This document shows positions 1-9,050 of a stretch of DNA of 34,606 nucleotides, in pieces. How positions within the stretch are numbered: the stretch's first letter is position 1; each line of letters starts with the position of its first letter. Below the pieces are notes generated by a model that had not been told where the DNA came from, did not search any database, and saw only the letters and a list, made by a program, of their open reading frames with translations. The stretch is from a virus, in IMG/VR virus record IMGVR_UViG_3300036715_002805, positions 1 to 34,606 of that record; one strand, 5' to 3'. The position numbers and the translations under genes are program-made.

Positions 1-1618
1 CTTTGACGACATCTGCAGCGGTGCTGAACAGTTGCAGTTGCTGGTAGGCAACCATCACAGGTTGCGCCAATCCGCGCATCACTGCCCCGAATCCGTTCGC
101 CGCTCCGGTGCCACCGCTGAACAGATTCAACACCGCCGAGATCGCCGGCTTCACAACCAGAAAAGCATCGGTGACCGTCTCGACCGTATCGGCCGCGAAG
201 AGCAGCACAGAGATCAGCGCTTCGACCGCGGACCCCGCCCCCGTCCCGTCGCCTGTCAGCTTCGAGAACACTCGACCGAGCGTCTCGAGCACCTTCGAGA
301 AGTTGTCGCCGCTCGTCGTGCCGGGCTCGAACGCTTCGATAATCGAGTCGATCGTGCCCTGGATGTCGATGTTGCCGAACGCGTCGGTGATCGAGCCAGA
401 GATGCGGTTGAAAATGTCGATGATCTGCTGACCGCTCTCGCCCGCTGGATCGAGAGCGGCCGTGAGCTCAGACATGGCCTGCACGGCCGGGCCTTTGCCG
501 ACGTCGAAGCTCTTGAAGAGATCTTCGACACGTGACTTCAGGTTCTCGAGACCGCCGGTGATCGTCGAGTTCTTGAACTCTTGCGCGAGCCCTCCGACGC
601 TCTTTCCGGTCTGCTGCTGCAGCGCGCGAAGCGCAGCGTTCGTCGCTTCGCTTGGGTCGATCTTGCCAGCCTTGATCGCCGTCTCGATCGCTGCTGTGAG
701 CTCGGCGCGCTTGGCATCTGCTTTGCCGAGTTGACCGCTCGCCACGAGCTTCGAGAGCGCATCGGCCTTGCCCTGCATACCGAGCGTCTTTGCGAGCTGG
801 CCGAGCACCCTATCTTGGCCACCTTGCCCAAGCTGCGCCTCGATGGTGGCAATGGCCGAGCCTTGCCCCTTCTTGAGCTGGGCGATGCCATCGGCGAACG
901 CATTCGAATCGCCTCCGAGCTGCGAGATGTCGGCCATCCCCTGCAGCAGATCTTTGGCGGCCTGCCCCTTGATCCCCTTGCGACCGAGCGCGGTGATCTG
1001 CTTGACCGCTTCGTCGGTCGATGTGCCGAGCAGGCGTGCCACATCCGAGGCAGCGGCCATCGCATCTGCGGTCGCCTTGCCTCCACCGAAAACAGCCTTC
1101 GCTGTGAAGTCTGTGGCTTCGGCCGCCATCTGCACCTTAAGGGCATACATGTACAGCGTGGCGACGAGTCCGACGGCTGCGAGCGACACGCCAGCGACGG
1201 CAGCGGCGAAAGTCTGCACGAGTGCAATCGAGGTGCTGAGGCCAGCCGAGATCGCCGTGCTCGCAATGGCAAGCGGTGCACTCATCGCCTTGAAGACGGT
1301 GTTCTTTGCTACCTCCTTGCCCTTCTCGCCAAACGAATCGACGAGGAACTTGGAGAGCAGCGAGTCCTTGCCGAAGGTCGACTCGACGCGGTCCTTTGCC
1401 TTGGTCAGCCCATCGGTGAGCTTCGACGACAGCTTCTCTCCCCATGTCGGCGGGAACTGTTTTTGCGCGTCGAAGTTCTCGAAGAGCTTCTTGCCGACCC
1501 CTTCGCCGGATACCTTGTTGACCGAGTCCCCTACTTTTTCGAGGGCCTTGGATGCAGCCTTCGCAGGCCCCGAAACGTGGTCGACAAGAGTGAGTGTAAA
1601 CTCGACGGCGTTTGCCAC
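1..1618 (-). CDS. Tail tape measure protein (partial, C-terminus off the left edge)
   Basis: Open from a GTG at 1618 to the window edge, at least 539 codons. The GTG is chosen because an in-frame TGA lies just upstream (1631-1633). The protein is rich in Ala, Lys, Ser and Gly. It has a hydrophobic Ala/Val/Leu segment around residues 115-160 and long helical stretches, as expected of a tape measure that spans the tail tube and sets its length. It directly follows the G/GT tail chaperone pair, the standard position for this gene. No in-frame TAG is present in the visible part. Family assignment rests on position, composition and length rather than on a signature motif. Confidence 0.8.
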   Translation of the reverse strand, partial: MANAVEFTLTLVDHVSGPAKAASKALEKVGDSVNKVSGEGVGKKLFENFDAQKQFPPTWGEKLSSKLTDGLTKAKDRVESTFGKDSLLSKFLVDSFGEKGKEVAKNTVFKAMSAPLAIASTAISAGLSTSIALVQTFAAAVAGVSLAAVGLVATLYMYALKVQMAAEATDFTAKAVFGGGKATADAMAAASDVARLLGTSTDEAVKQITALGRKGIKGQAAKDLLQGMADISQLGGDSNAFADGIAQLKKGQGSAIATIEAQLGQGGQDRVLGQLAKTLGMQGKADALSKLVASGQLGKADAKRAELTAAIETAIKAGKIDPSEATNAALRALQQQTGKSVGGLAQEFKNSTITGGLENLKSRVEDLFKSFDVGKGPAVQAMSELTAALDPAGESGQQIIDIFNRISGSITDAFGNIDIQGTIDSIIEAFEPGTTSGDNFSKVLETLGRVFSKLTGDGTGAGSAVEALISVLLFAADTVETVTDAFLVVKPAISAVLNLFSGGTGAANGFGAVMRGLAQPVMVAYQQLQLFSTAADVVK

Positions 1619-1630
1619 GACGTGGGCCTT

Positions 1631-2106
1631 TCAGGAGCTGAGGAACGCGTTGATCTGCACGAGGAAGCGGGCGAGTAGAATGGCCCCCGCTTCAGCCTCC
1701 TCTGAGTCTTCCCGTGCGAGAAACGACGTCAGGCAGTCAGCAGCGAAACCAATATCCCGGTCGCACTTGCCGATCAGCTCCCTGCTTTTTTTGCCGAGGC
1801 CTCGACGTTGTTGCCGAGCATCTCGACAACTTTCGCGCCGAACACCTCGGTGCCAGCCGGGAACGCGTCGAGCATCTTGTCGAACTCTTCGCGGCTCGGC
1901 GATACCAGCACATCGAGCAGAAGCGTCTCGACCGCGAACTCTTTCTTGTCCGGAGCGAATGCGGCTGACCTGTACGCCTTGTATTCCGCGCGACGTGGAC
2001 GACGCACGGCGACCTCGTAGGTCACGCCTTCGAACTTCGCCTCGAGGAGGTAGACCTTCCCGTAGGCGGCCTGCAGCTTGTCGGTCTCTTCTTTGCTGAA
2101 CGGCAT
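1631..2106 (-). CDS. Tail assembly chaperone GT, predicted -1 frameshift product
   Basis: Predicted fusion of the upstream chaperone (107 codons, 2106 to 1786) to a second reading frame of 51 codons ending at TGA 1631-1633. The second frame has no convincing start of its own. It is entered exactly by a -1 slip on seven consecutive A residues. The extension contains an acidic DSEEAEAG patch and ends in a hydrophobic FLVQINAFLSS tail. In lambda-like and many contractile-tailed phages, G and GT bind the tape measure during tail assembly and occur at a fixed ratio set by frameshifting. The downstream neighbour here is the tape measure, as expected. Confidence 0.75.
1774..2106 (-). CDS. Tail assembly chaperone G
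   Basis: 110 residues starting MPFSKEETDKLQ with a GAGGA ribosome binding site a few bases upstream. It lies between the tail tube and tape measure genes, where contractile- and siphovirus-type phages place the tail chaperone. It is a charged alpha/beta protein without a signal peptide or membrane segment. The run of lysine codons near its end (AKKAG) is the frameshift site for the longer GT product. It has no in-frame TAG and stops at TGA. Confidence 0.75.
   Translation of the reverse strand: MPFSKEETDKLQAAYGKVYLLEAKFEGVTYEVAVRRPRRAEYKAYRSAAFAPDKKEFAVETLLLDVLVSPSREEFDKMLDAFPAGTEVFGAKVVEMLGNNVEASAKKAGS
1786..1792 (-). other. A AAA AAA slippery heptamer for -1 frameshifting
   Basis: On the minus strand the gene G frame reads GCA AAA AAA GCA, giving a heptamer of the X XXY YYZ type in the correct phase. 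A slip of one base back continues as AGC AGG GAG CTG ATC and stays open for 51 codons. In the zero frame, G terminates three codons later at TGA 1774-1776. Confidence 0.75.
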
Positions 2107-2113
2107 CGTGTCC

Positions 2114-2563
2114 TCACTTCATGTTGGGAATGGGATCGAACCCATTCCACTTGATTTTCATCACGCTGAGATCGTGCTTGCGGACCGATGGATCCGAGCC
2201 GGATGCGTTGCTCGAGTCGTTGCCCTTGAGGCGAACGCCGACGATCTCGTCTTGCACGAGAGGTAGCCCTGGCTCGCGATATGATGACGTGATCGTGAAG
2301 CTCTTGAAGAGAAAGCCGGGGCCGAGAGCGGCCTTGATGACCTCGTAAGTCGCCAGGTAGAACGTAATCGACCCATCGGCCTTGTATTGGCCTCCGGTGC
2401 GATAGAGCATCTACCGAGCGGCGCCGTAGCCTTCACCAGGCTCGCACGTGTCTTTGTAATTCAGCTCTTTGACACCGCGGTACGTGATGCCGTTGATCTT
2501 GATCTCGATCGAGCCGTAGTCGTAGTGGTTGCCGTTGATGAGCGGAAATCCGGGTTCGTTCAT
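2114..2563 (-). CDS. Tail tube protein, with one in-frame TAG
   Basis: 149 residues when TAG at 2411-2413 (codon 51) is read as an amino acid, probably Gln. Start ATG 2563 (MNEPGFPLINGNHYDYGS) has an upstream GAGGACA. The segment around the TAG reads GYGAAR-(TAG)-MLYRTGGQYKADGS; a G-x-x-R-T-x-G-Q pattern is common in phage tail tube proteins. If TAG were a stop, the upstream 50 codons would have no role and the remainder would begin exactly at the ATG following TAG, without a ribosome binding site. It follows the sheath gene by 11 bases, the usual sheath-tube order of a contractile tail. Confidence 0.8.
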
Positions 2564-2574
2564 GACTCATGTCC

Positions 2575-4011
2575 TCAGGAGAGCGCCGCGGTCAGTGCTG
2601 GATTCTCGAAGCCAATATCGACCTCGATGTCTTCGGCCTTGCCATTCGGACGCACGCGAACCTTGACCGGAACAATGCCAGTCGAGAGGATATTGGATGC
2701 CCGATCGACCGTCACCGAAGCGGCGGACGCTTGACCGTTCTGCACCACTGCGGCCTTCAGCTTCACGCCGACATTGGTTTCGATGTCGCGCGCAGCTGCT
2801 TCGTCGATCAACCCGAGCTCGTCGACGGCCAGGTCTTCGTTCAGATATTCTAGCATCGCACCGCGAACCGTCTCGCACGCGACGTCCATCACCTGGCGCT
2901 TGTGGATCTGGTCGAAGTCGCTGCCCGTCGCGGACATGAGTCGGCCGCGTGTGAAGTAGAAACCCACTTTGCCCACGAGCGTGCGCGCGGTGATAAAACG
3001 CGCAGCGTCGAGACCAGGGGTCGCATTCTCGTCACGCGTGAGCGCCGTGATGCCCTTGATGGGACCAGAAGCTACGCGGCCAAGATGCTCGCCGATTGGA
3101 ATCCTGGCAAGGCGGGCGCTCGCGCTCCATGAGAGCGGACGCTTGTAGAGCCTCCCGCTGATCTGCGAGGTGAGTTCGTCGAAGCCGGCGCAGACGCCCA
3201 CCCGGCTCGAGACGAGACTGGCGAACGCAGAAATCAGGTTGCCGTCCGTGTCATCTGCAGCCTGCATCAAACCGAAGATGTAGCGAAACTGTGTTTCCGC
3301 TTCGTCCATCTTGGTGCTCAAGGTGCCGAACATCGTGGCCGACCCCGAGGCCGACGAAGCCCTGCCAATCACATGGATGAACCGATACACCTCCGGGCGA
3401 GCCAGGGCGACGTCGATGGCGTCTCCGAGGTCACTCGTGCTGTACCCTGGCGCAGTACAGTTGAACGCGAACTTGTCACCCACCCGGAACGCCGTGCCGG
3501 CCCCGTTGGTCCACGTTAGCGTGAGGTCCGTGTCGGCCGGAGAATAGACGCCGCTGGTCGGCATCGCGATCTCTGGAGACCAGGTATCGCCACCATCCAG
3601 CGAGTACACGAACGCGGCGGTCGCGGCGGCGAGGTTCGCCCCTCCGCGGGTGATTTTCGCGATGACCTCGAAGTCATCATAGGGCGCGCCTGTCACTGCG
3701 AGGACGCCCGTGGAGGCCGTCCCACTGGCTCGCGTGACAGTCACCGATCCTGCGACGCCAGCGACGGTGGGATCGACAGGGACCGCATACACAGGGCCGC
3801 CAGAGAGGGTGAGGTCGTGCGCGATTGACTCGACGAGCGGACCCTTGCCGAGCGTCGTACGAGCCTTCGTTGGGTCGGTAAACGAGTACCAGGTTCCAGG
3901 CGTTCCTAGTGAGCAGACGCCCACGGAAACGTGTGGGCCCTACAGCGACGACGCAGCGACGCCGATCGCGCCATCTGCGACTGCGAGATTCACTTCTGGT
4001 AGCGTGCTCAT
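2575..4011 (-). CDS. Contractile tail sheath protein (DUF2586-like), with one in-frame TAG
   Basis: 478 residues from ATG 4011 (MSTLPEVNLAVADGAIGVAA) with TAG at 3940-3942 (codon 24) read through. The remainder is one uninterrupted frame with a large Gly/Ser/Thr-rich beta domain, then FIHVIGRASS, RDENATPGLDAARF and a C-terminal KRQVMDVACETVRG helical part resembling the sheath polymerisation domain. The ATG overlaps the stop of the preceding gene (ATGA), which fixes the start upstream of the TAG. Sheath subunits surround the tube and contract on injection. Family assignment is by architecture and by the tube gene next to it. Confidence 0.8.
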
Positions 4012-4274
4012 CGAATCACCGTCCCTTTCGCGAGTGCGATCGCTTCATCAAAATCTTTCTCGGTCAACTCCGCGCCGATCGGCCAACCATGCCCCGCTCG
4101 TGCTGCGGCAAGGACCGATGGCTTGATTTTCTTTTCCGACGCCCAGACCTCGAACGGCTTGCGTTCGGCCTCTGCCTGGGCTGGTGACGCAGCTTGTTCA
4201 GTCGACGGCGGGCGCTCGGCATCGAGCTCGTTTGCGTCGCCTGAGTCATTGTGCGGAGTGATCTACGAGGTCAT
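4008..4274 (-). CDS. Small protein before the sheath, with TAG at codon 4
   Basis: 88 residues from ATG 4274, reading M-T-S-(TAG)-I-T-P-H-N-D. TAG lies at 4263-4265. No other start gives a sensible frame: the residues after the TAG run straight into an acidic, Pro/Gln-rich linker and a conserved-looking end (KPSVLAAARAGHGWPIGAEL). The stop overlaps the sheath start by ATGA. In Mu-like clusters a short gene of the gp38/DUF2635 type sits at this position; I do not see enough to assign the family. A competing arginine-rich frame in the same region is a shadow. Confidence 0.65.
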
Positions 4275-4290
4275 TGGCGGGCTCACTGTA

Positions 4291-4830
4291 TCACGGTTTT
4301 GGAACAACGCCCTCAAGCGACCCGTTGCCACGCTGATGCTCACCAGAGAGCGTCGTACCGGTGACACGAGCCGTTTGTTTGGAATCAGTGACCAGGCAGA
4401 GGATGTGGAAGGTCAGCAAATACAATGCGCCATCGTGCCGGTATCCTGGCGTTTGCTCTGTCGCCCACTGGCCAGAGTCGGGGGCGACCGACGTGGTCTT
4501 GAACGTACGGAATGCCTTGATCGTTGCAGGGATGAGCACCGTCTCGATCTGGTCTCGAGCGGCCTCCTGTGTCTCTCCGCTACCCCAGATGTGAGCGATA
4601 CATGAAACGTTTCGAGTCGATAGGATCTTGACGTCCTTCGACGACGATTGGAGTGCGGGCCCGTAGCTCTCGGAGAGCGCAACGAGCACCACGCGCGGCG
4701 CGGCATCCGAGTCGCTCACGGCGAGAGCGCCTGTTTTGAAAAGCACCCCAGGAAGCTCTCGCGTCGCCGCCTCGAGCAAGACCTGTTCGATGTGATCGAA
4801 CACCTCGGAGATGGGCCCCTTGGTAGTCAT
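4291..4830 (-). CDS. Mu gp37-like protein, probable tail terminator
   Basis: 179 residues, ATG 4830 overlapping the previous stop. It begins MTTKGPISEVFDHIEQVLLE, has no membrane segment, and ends at TGA. Its place between the gpG-like morphogenesis protein and the sheath matches the gp37/DUF1834 position in Mu-like phages. Such proteins are thought to cap the tail tube at the head-proximal end. It carries no in-frame TAG. Function is inferred from order and size only. Confidence 0.55.
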   Translation of the reverse strand: MTTKGPISEVFDHIEQVLLEAATRELPGVLFKTGALAVSDSDAAPRVVLVALSESYGPALQSSSKDVKILSTRNVSCIAHIWGSGETQEAARDQIETVLIPATIKAFRTFKTTSVAPDSGQWATEQTPGYRHDGALYLLTFHILCLVTDSKQTARVTGTTLSGEHQRGNGSLEGVVPKP

Positions 4831-5318
4831 TGAAGCAACGCCTCGACCGTTTCCTTGGCCACCTCAGACAGCGCTGTCGCCCATTTGCCTGGGAGGTCTG
4901 CCGTGGGCAGGAATGGTCGAGCGGGGATGGTGACCTGTTTGCCGAAGGCGATCTTCAGCTTCGACGAGTAGAGAGTCTTGGCTTTCTTGACTCGGATCGT
5001 TGCACCGTTCTGGTGCACGCCGGCGTAGAAGACATTTGTTCCGAGGTGAAACCCAAGGTCACTTACCTCGAGTGTGATCGAGCTCCGCGGGCGACCGGAA
5101 TCCACCAGCGGCATGCCACCGCGAACAGCAAGTGGAGCCCATGCGGCGCCGTCTGGAGATGTGCCGGAGGCGAACCCCTGGAATACGAGATCGCGCGCCT
5201 CTTCGCCCATCTGCTTCGCAACAACGCGGACGGCTTTCGGGAGCGAGCCGATCTTCTGCGCGAGCCTTTGCGGGCCCGTAACGTTGCCGGACGCCTTGAT
5301 CGAGATGCCGCCGCTCAC
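4827..5318 (-). CDS. Virion morphogenesis protein, Mu gpG / tail completion family
   Basis: 163 residues from GTG 5318 (overlapping the upstream stop as GTGA). The protein contains the family-like stretch SPDGAAWAPLA, then VDSGRPRSSITLEV, then FYAGVHQNGATI, and ends with PARPFLPTADLPGKW. This order (DG..W..L, L..SG.L..S, YA..HQ.G, PARPFL) is the recognised signature of the phage virion morphogenesis family (Mu gpG, P2 gpS). These proteins act in head-tail joining or tail completion. No in-frame TAG. Confidence 0.9.
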   Translation of the reverse strand: MSGGISIKASGNVTGPQRLAQKIGSLPKAVRVVAKQMGEEARDLVFQGFASGTSPDGAAWAPLAVRGGMPLVDSGRPRSSITLEVSDLGFHLGTNVFYAGVHQNGATIRVKKAKTLYSSKLKIAFGKQVTIPARPFLPTADLPGKWATALSEVAKETVEALLQ

Positions 5319-6067
5319 GAGTCCACCGTGTCATCTTGGCCGCCTCGATTGCCCCAGCCTCGCCGGGGCTTCGACGTCATCGACGAGCCCCCTTCGACGG
5401 TTTCCGGGGTCGCATCTACGAGCCATGCGGGGGTCACGCGCCCCTGAGAGATCTGCTCGAACCAGCGCACTGCGGTATCGTGACGGGTCACGAAGACAGC
5501 GTCGGCCGAGCTCTCGGGATTGAACCCACCTTGCGACAAGGCGTCGAAGAACGCCACGGCGCAAACCGCGCGTTCGAGGTCTCCGCCCCACGAGGTCAAC
5601 GGCAGGGTGTACCGGCTCGGGAAATATCCGTTCGCCAGATCGGTTGCATCTTGGAGGAACGACTCGAGCGCTTCATCCGAGAACTTCGACAGCCTCTCGC
5701 CGGAGCGCTGGCCTCGCAGTTTTGCGGGCGTGGCGTACGTCTGCACGCTCTGCCCGGTGCATGACAGGACGGCGGACGGCGATGTACCGGCGAGCGTCCA
5801 GCGCATGCGCACGAAGCGCGAGCAGCCCGGGAAGAGCACCTCGCGCGACGGGCCTACGGAGAGAGCGGGAAAATCAGCGAGAGCGCGCCACGGTCCAGAG
5901 GACGCATGCGCGGTCTCAAGTTTGAGGAGACACGTGCCCGACAGCGAGGTCAGGTCGACGACGAGCGCTGCGGTACGCAGCAGTCGCAGATCCACCGCGG
6001 CGCCCACCCCTGACGAGGAGAGCGTCTGCGCTGGAATCGGATCGTCGATGTCCTCGCGGTAGGGCAC
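5315..6067 (-). CDS. Mu gp36-like head-tail protein (DUF1320) with an added N-terminal domain
   Basis: 250 residues from GTG 6067. Residues from about 130 to 215 (SKFSDEALESFLQDATDLAN, then YTLPLTSWGGDLERAVCAVA and FFDALSQGGF) match the helical DUF1320/gp36 fold, a head-tail connector family normally about 140 residues long. The first 115 residues are extra and beta-rich (VDLRLLRTAALVVDLTSLSG, LKLETAHASSGPWRALADFP), like a small virion beta-sandwich. The C-terminus is basic and Gly-rich. It overlaps the gpG-like gene by GTGA and has no TAG. Confidence 0.75.
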   Translation of the reverse strand: MPYREDIDDPIPAQTLSSSGVGAAVDLRLLRTAALVVDLTSLSGTCLLKLETAHASSGPWRALADFPALSVGPSREVLFPGCSRFVRMRWTLAGTSPSAVLSCTGQSVQTYATPAKLRGQRSGERLSKFSDEALESFLQDATDLANGYFPSRYTLPLTSWGGDLERAVCAVAFFDALSQGGFNPESSADAVFVTRHDTAVRWFEQISQGRVTPAWLVDATPETVEGGSSMTSKPRRGWGNRGGQDDTVDS

Positions 6068-6073
6068 GTTTGC

Positions 6074-6430
6074 TCACTTCTTCTTCGATGCCGGTGCTGC
6101 TGGGGCCGGTGCAGCTTCGGGCTCTCCGGTCGCCGGAGCGCTTGGCACCGGAGCGGCGTCGACGAGACCTCGCTTGCGCGCGAGCTCGACCAGGGCGCGA
6201 AGCTCGTCGTCGCTGGGCTCCACACCCAGAGGCATCGATGAGCCGTCTGCGTTCACACGCACGACGACGATCGCTGCCTCTGCCTCGAGAATGTCCGCCT
6301 GTTCTGGCGTGACCTCGTGCTCGCTGGCCTCGGGCTCCCACTTGATTCCACAGCGGAAGAAATGCCCGACCTTGTTCGGGACGCAGCGACCCTTGACGCG
6401 CACCTTGGGCGCTTCGGTTTCGCTGGACAT
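6074..6430 (-). CDS. Mu gp35-like protein with FluMu-type N-terminal domain
   Basis: 118 residues starting at ATG 6430 (MSSETEAPKVRVKGRC), which overlaps the stop of the capsid gene. Residues 20-55 (GHFFRCGIKWEPEASEHEVT, PEQADILEAE) look like the small FluMu/gp35 domain, in which an F-x-R-x-G-x-x-W motif is followed by a short helix. The C-terminal half is an Ala/Pro/Glu linker ending KKK. The role in virions is not established. The stop is TGA, and a longer arginine-rich upstream extension in the same frame is not coding. Confidence 0.65.
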   Translation of the reverse strand: MSSETEAPKVRVKGRCVPNKVGHFFRCGIKWEPEASEHEVTPEQADILEAEAAIVVVRVNADGSSMPLGVEPSDDELRALVELARKRGLVDAAPVPSAPATGEPEAAPAPAAPASKKK

Positions 6431-7377
6431 CAGGTCGCCACGCCTTTCAGCGCGAGGTACCAGAGGCCGTAGCCGCCGTTGCCCCTGGCGCGAACGCCAT
6501 ACTGGAACACGTCGCGATCCCACACGTTGGGGTCGCCGGGGTTCTCACGAGGGACCAGCGCGGGTGCAACCCTTTGCTGGAAAATGAACGGCAGAAGAGG
6601 CCGGCTCGTGTCGAGCAGGTACCAGTCGCACGTCGCCTCCACACCGGTGTCTGGCAGGTCGTGCCACACCATCACATCGGCGGTGCCCTGGAGCACGTTC
6701 TTGTTGTCCTCTGCCGCCGCGGCGGTGTTCGAGCCGTATACGCGGGCAATGAGGTCGGTGTTGACGATGCGCTTGGCCATCGTCTCGAGCGTGGGGGGGA
6801 CCACCAGAAGGTTCGGCGTCACGCGGAGCGTGCGGCCATCTTCTTCCTTGAACCCCATCATGCGAGCTCGAGCCTGCGCGTACGTCGTCGCGCTGAGCGG
6901 CGAGGTCGCGAGAATGTTGCTCTGCGTTCCGGTTGACGAACGATCCGGGTCCACTGGGTGGTCCAAATCGAAAAAGTACTGCCCATCATGGCAGATGGTC
7001 GACGTACCTGCGGTGAACGCCGTGGTGACAAGGTCGTCCGGCCACATCTCGGACTGGTACCCGACATCGGTCATCCAGTCGTTGAACACACCGATCTGAT
7101 CGTCTTCGATCTCGTCACGCGTGACTTCGGTCGTGTGCTCGAACTTGTCGTTTCCGAGCACGTAGTCGTAGACGCGAAAGTTGTTGTAGGTGCGCTCGCC
7201 CAACCAATTGCGCAGCTTCGGCAGCGTGCTGCGAAGCGGGTAGTGGGTCTCCTTGGCGGTCGACGTTCGAAGCGAAGCGACGCGCTTCCAGAGCGGGATT
7301 GCGCGGCTCTTGCCCTCCTTGAAGGAGAGGTCGAACTGCTGGAAAATTGCTGCGAGTGTAGAGCCTGTGATCTACAT
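6430..7377 (-). CDS. Major capsid protein, Mu gpT-like, with TAG as codon 2
   Basis: 315 residues from ATG 7377, reading M-(TAG)-I-T-G-S-T-L-A-A-I-F-Q-Q-F. TAG is at 7372-7374. The N-terminal region, including LPKLRNWLGERTYNNFRVYD, is the hallmark gpT start. Downstream hallmarks include FTAGTSTICHDGQYFFDLDH and RVTPNLLVVPPTLETMAKRI. The length matches Mu gpT (about 305). Without suppression the gene would produce only Met before the stop. A start inside the gene (GTG or TTG near 7203) would delete the conserved first 58 residues. Forms the icosahedral shell; processed and assembled with the adjacent protease. Confidence 0.9.
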
Positions 7378-7383
7378 GGTTTT

Positions 7384-7815
7384 TCAGAGCCCCAGTCCGA
7401 GGAGAACCCAGACGCCGTCGGTGTCGACGTCCATCACTTTGCCCGCCCTGGAGCGGGTGCCCGACGCGTCGGTCTTTGCCACGGTCTGGTTATCAACGAG
7501 GTAGCAATCCTTGCCCACCTCGGTGACTCCAATCGCGTCCGTCGATGCGCTGTTGTTGTAGCGGAACTGTCCCGGCTCGACCCTGATCTTCAGGTCGCCG
7601 CTCGCCCCCGCTGAGTTGTCCACCGTCTCGGCGGCGCGTCCCGCGGTGATCAGCGTGGTTGCTGCGCTCGGGCCTTTTGCATAGCCAGTGGAATCGAGCA
7701 CGACAATGGTCCCCTTGAGGATAGTCGTGCTCGCCTTCATCGGCAGGCTGTGAACTTCTGGGAGCACATGTGCCCCACGCTTGGGTGTGTTTCGTTCCGT
7801 CGCTGCGTTGGACAT
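7384..7815 (-). CDS. Head decoration protein (DUF2190-like)
   Basis: 143 residues from ATG 7815, sharing one base with the protease stop. A basic N-terminus leads into a beta-rich body with KGTIVVLDSTGYAKG and RAGKVMDVDTDGVWVLLGL. This is the pattern of small capsid-stabilising proteins encoded between protease and capsid genes in many phages. No in-frame TAG; stop TGA. Its end is 7 bases from the capsid start. Function inferred from position and fold impression. Confidence 0.65.
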   Translation of the reverse strand: MSNAATERNTPKRGAHVLPEVHSLPMKASTTILKGTIVVLDSTGYAKGPSAATTLITAGRAAETVDNSAGASGDLKIRVEPGQFRYNNSASTDAIGVTEVGKDCYLVDNQTVAKTDASGTRSRAGKVMDVDTDGVWVLLGLGL

Positions 7816-9050
7816 CAGACCTCCTCCTCGTCGTCGTCATCGGCCTCGACCGCACTGGTCGCTGCCCCGTTTCGAGCCGCGCTGGTGACAGCGCCACGGT
7901 TCTTGGCAAGCTCGATCGGGTCTCGGCCGAACTGCCTTGCCACCTCTCGCTCTGCCTTGGTGGGCACCGGATCACCGTTGCCGGCCGGTGGCTTGTGTCG
8001 TTGTCCCAGCGGAACAATCGGATCGGCGTCCTCGAGGTACTCGCGAGCGTACGAGACACCACGGTTTCGGATCCGTTGCTCGTTCGCATCGGTGATCTTG
8101 CCCTGGGTACGACCGAGCTTAATCAGTCCGTCGAGTTCCTCTTTCTCGTTGCCCTTCTCGAGCTTCACGAGACGAGTGACGAGCGCCGGGACCATCGCCG
8201 CCTGCTCTCGAATCTTATCGAAGCGAGCGCGCGCCTGATCGATGTTCGATGCGCCAGTCAGAATCAAAATGTCCCGACGGACGCGCGACATCGTTGCGGC
8301 GGTAGAGGCTGGCTTGTCGCTCGCTGCTGACATCGCTGCAGCGTCCCCGCCGTCATCGGCCGAGGGAGCGGGCGGATCTTTCGGATCCTTGGCGGAAAGC
8401 CCTTCGACGGTCTCCGGCTCTCCGGAGAGCGCGGGGCCATCTGCGCCGAGGGTAAACCCAATCGAAAAGGGCTTGCCGTCGGGACCGGTGTACACGCACT
8501 TGGTGGGGTATACGGCGGTCACTTCGACCGACGCGCCTGTCTTGTCGGAGAGAAGCGCTTCGAGGCTCTCTTCCAGGGTTGGATCCATGGTCTGTCCTCT
8601 CGCGGCCATGAGCGGCCGCATCCCGATCGTCGCCGGGAAATTGGTGAGCGCGAGCGGCAGCACATCCACGATGCGCCCCTCGGTGTCCGTCACGAATGAC
8701 GGTGAGTAGTATCGATACTTCTTCTGCTCAATGAGCGCGGCGGCCTCGGGCTCCCACTCGACGTGAGCGATGAGCCCTTCGTCGGTCAGCTCGAGCGCGC
8801 CCTGGCGAATCCACCCAGACGGCGGAACGGGCCCGTTGCCGCGCGGCTTGAGCGCAGCGTGCTCGTAGTCGCATACGATGTCGTTGCCGTAGGCGGCAAA
8901 CGCTTCGAGGATCTACGGAGCGAGATCGCGGTCGAGGATATACGGCCCCTTGACGCTCTCGTTGCGTCCCCAGTGCGCCAGGCAGATGTCACGCGGCACA
9001 CCCTCGAAGGGGCGTGCATCTGCGGTGATCTATCGACGGTGCACAGTCAT
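7815..9050 (-). CDS. Mu protease I / scaffold, with two in-frame TAGs
   Basis: 411 residues from ATG 9050, with TAG at 9030-9032 (codon 7) and 8913-8915 (codon 46). The region after codon 46 carries the gpI hallmarks: DIVCDYEHAAL, PPSGWI, then HVEWEPEAAALI and KKYRYYSPSF, followed by LALTNFPATIG. Between the two TAGs lies ICLAHWGRNESVKGPYILDR, a normal N-terminal part of this family. The C-terminal half, from about residue 200, is charged and helical, as expected of the scaffold portion, and ends in a strongly acidic DDDDEEEV. The protein cleaves scaffold during head maturation. The stop is TGA, and the start overlaps the MuF stop (ATGA). Confidence 0.9.

Noticed and set aside
581-2099. Long plus-strand frames opposite the tape measure and chaperone
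   Set aside because: They are antisense shadows of GC-rich coding sequence with no family features; the minus frame gives coherent proteins.
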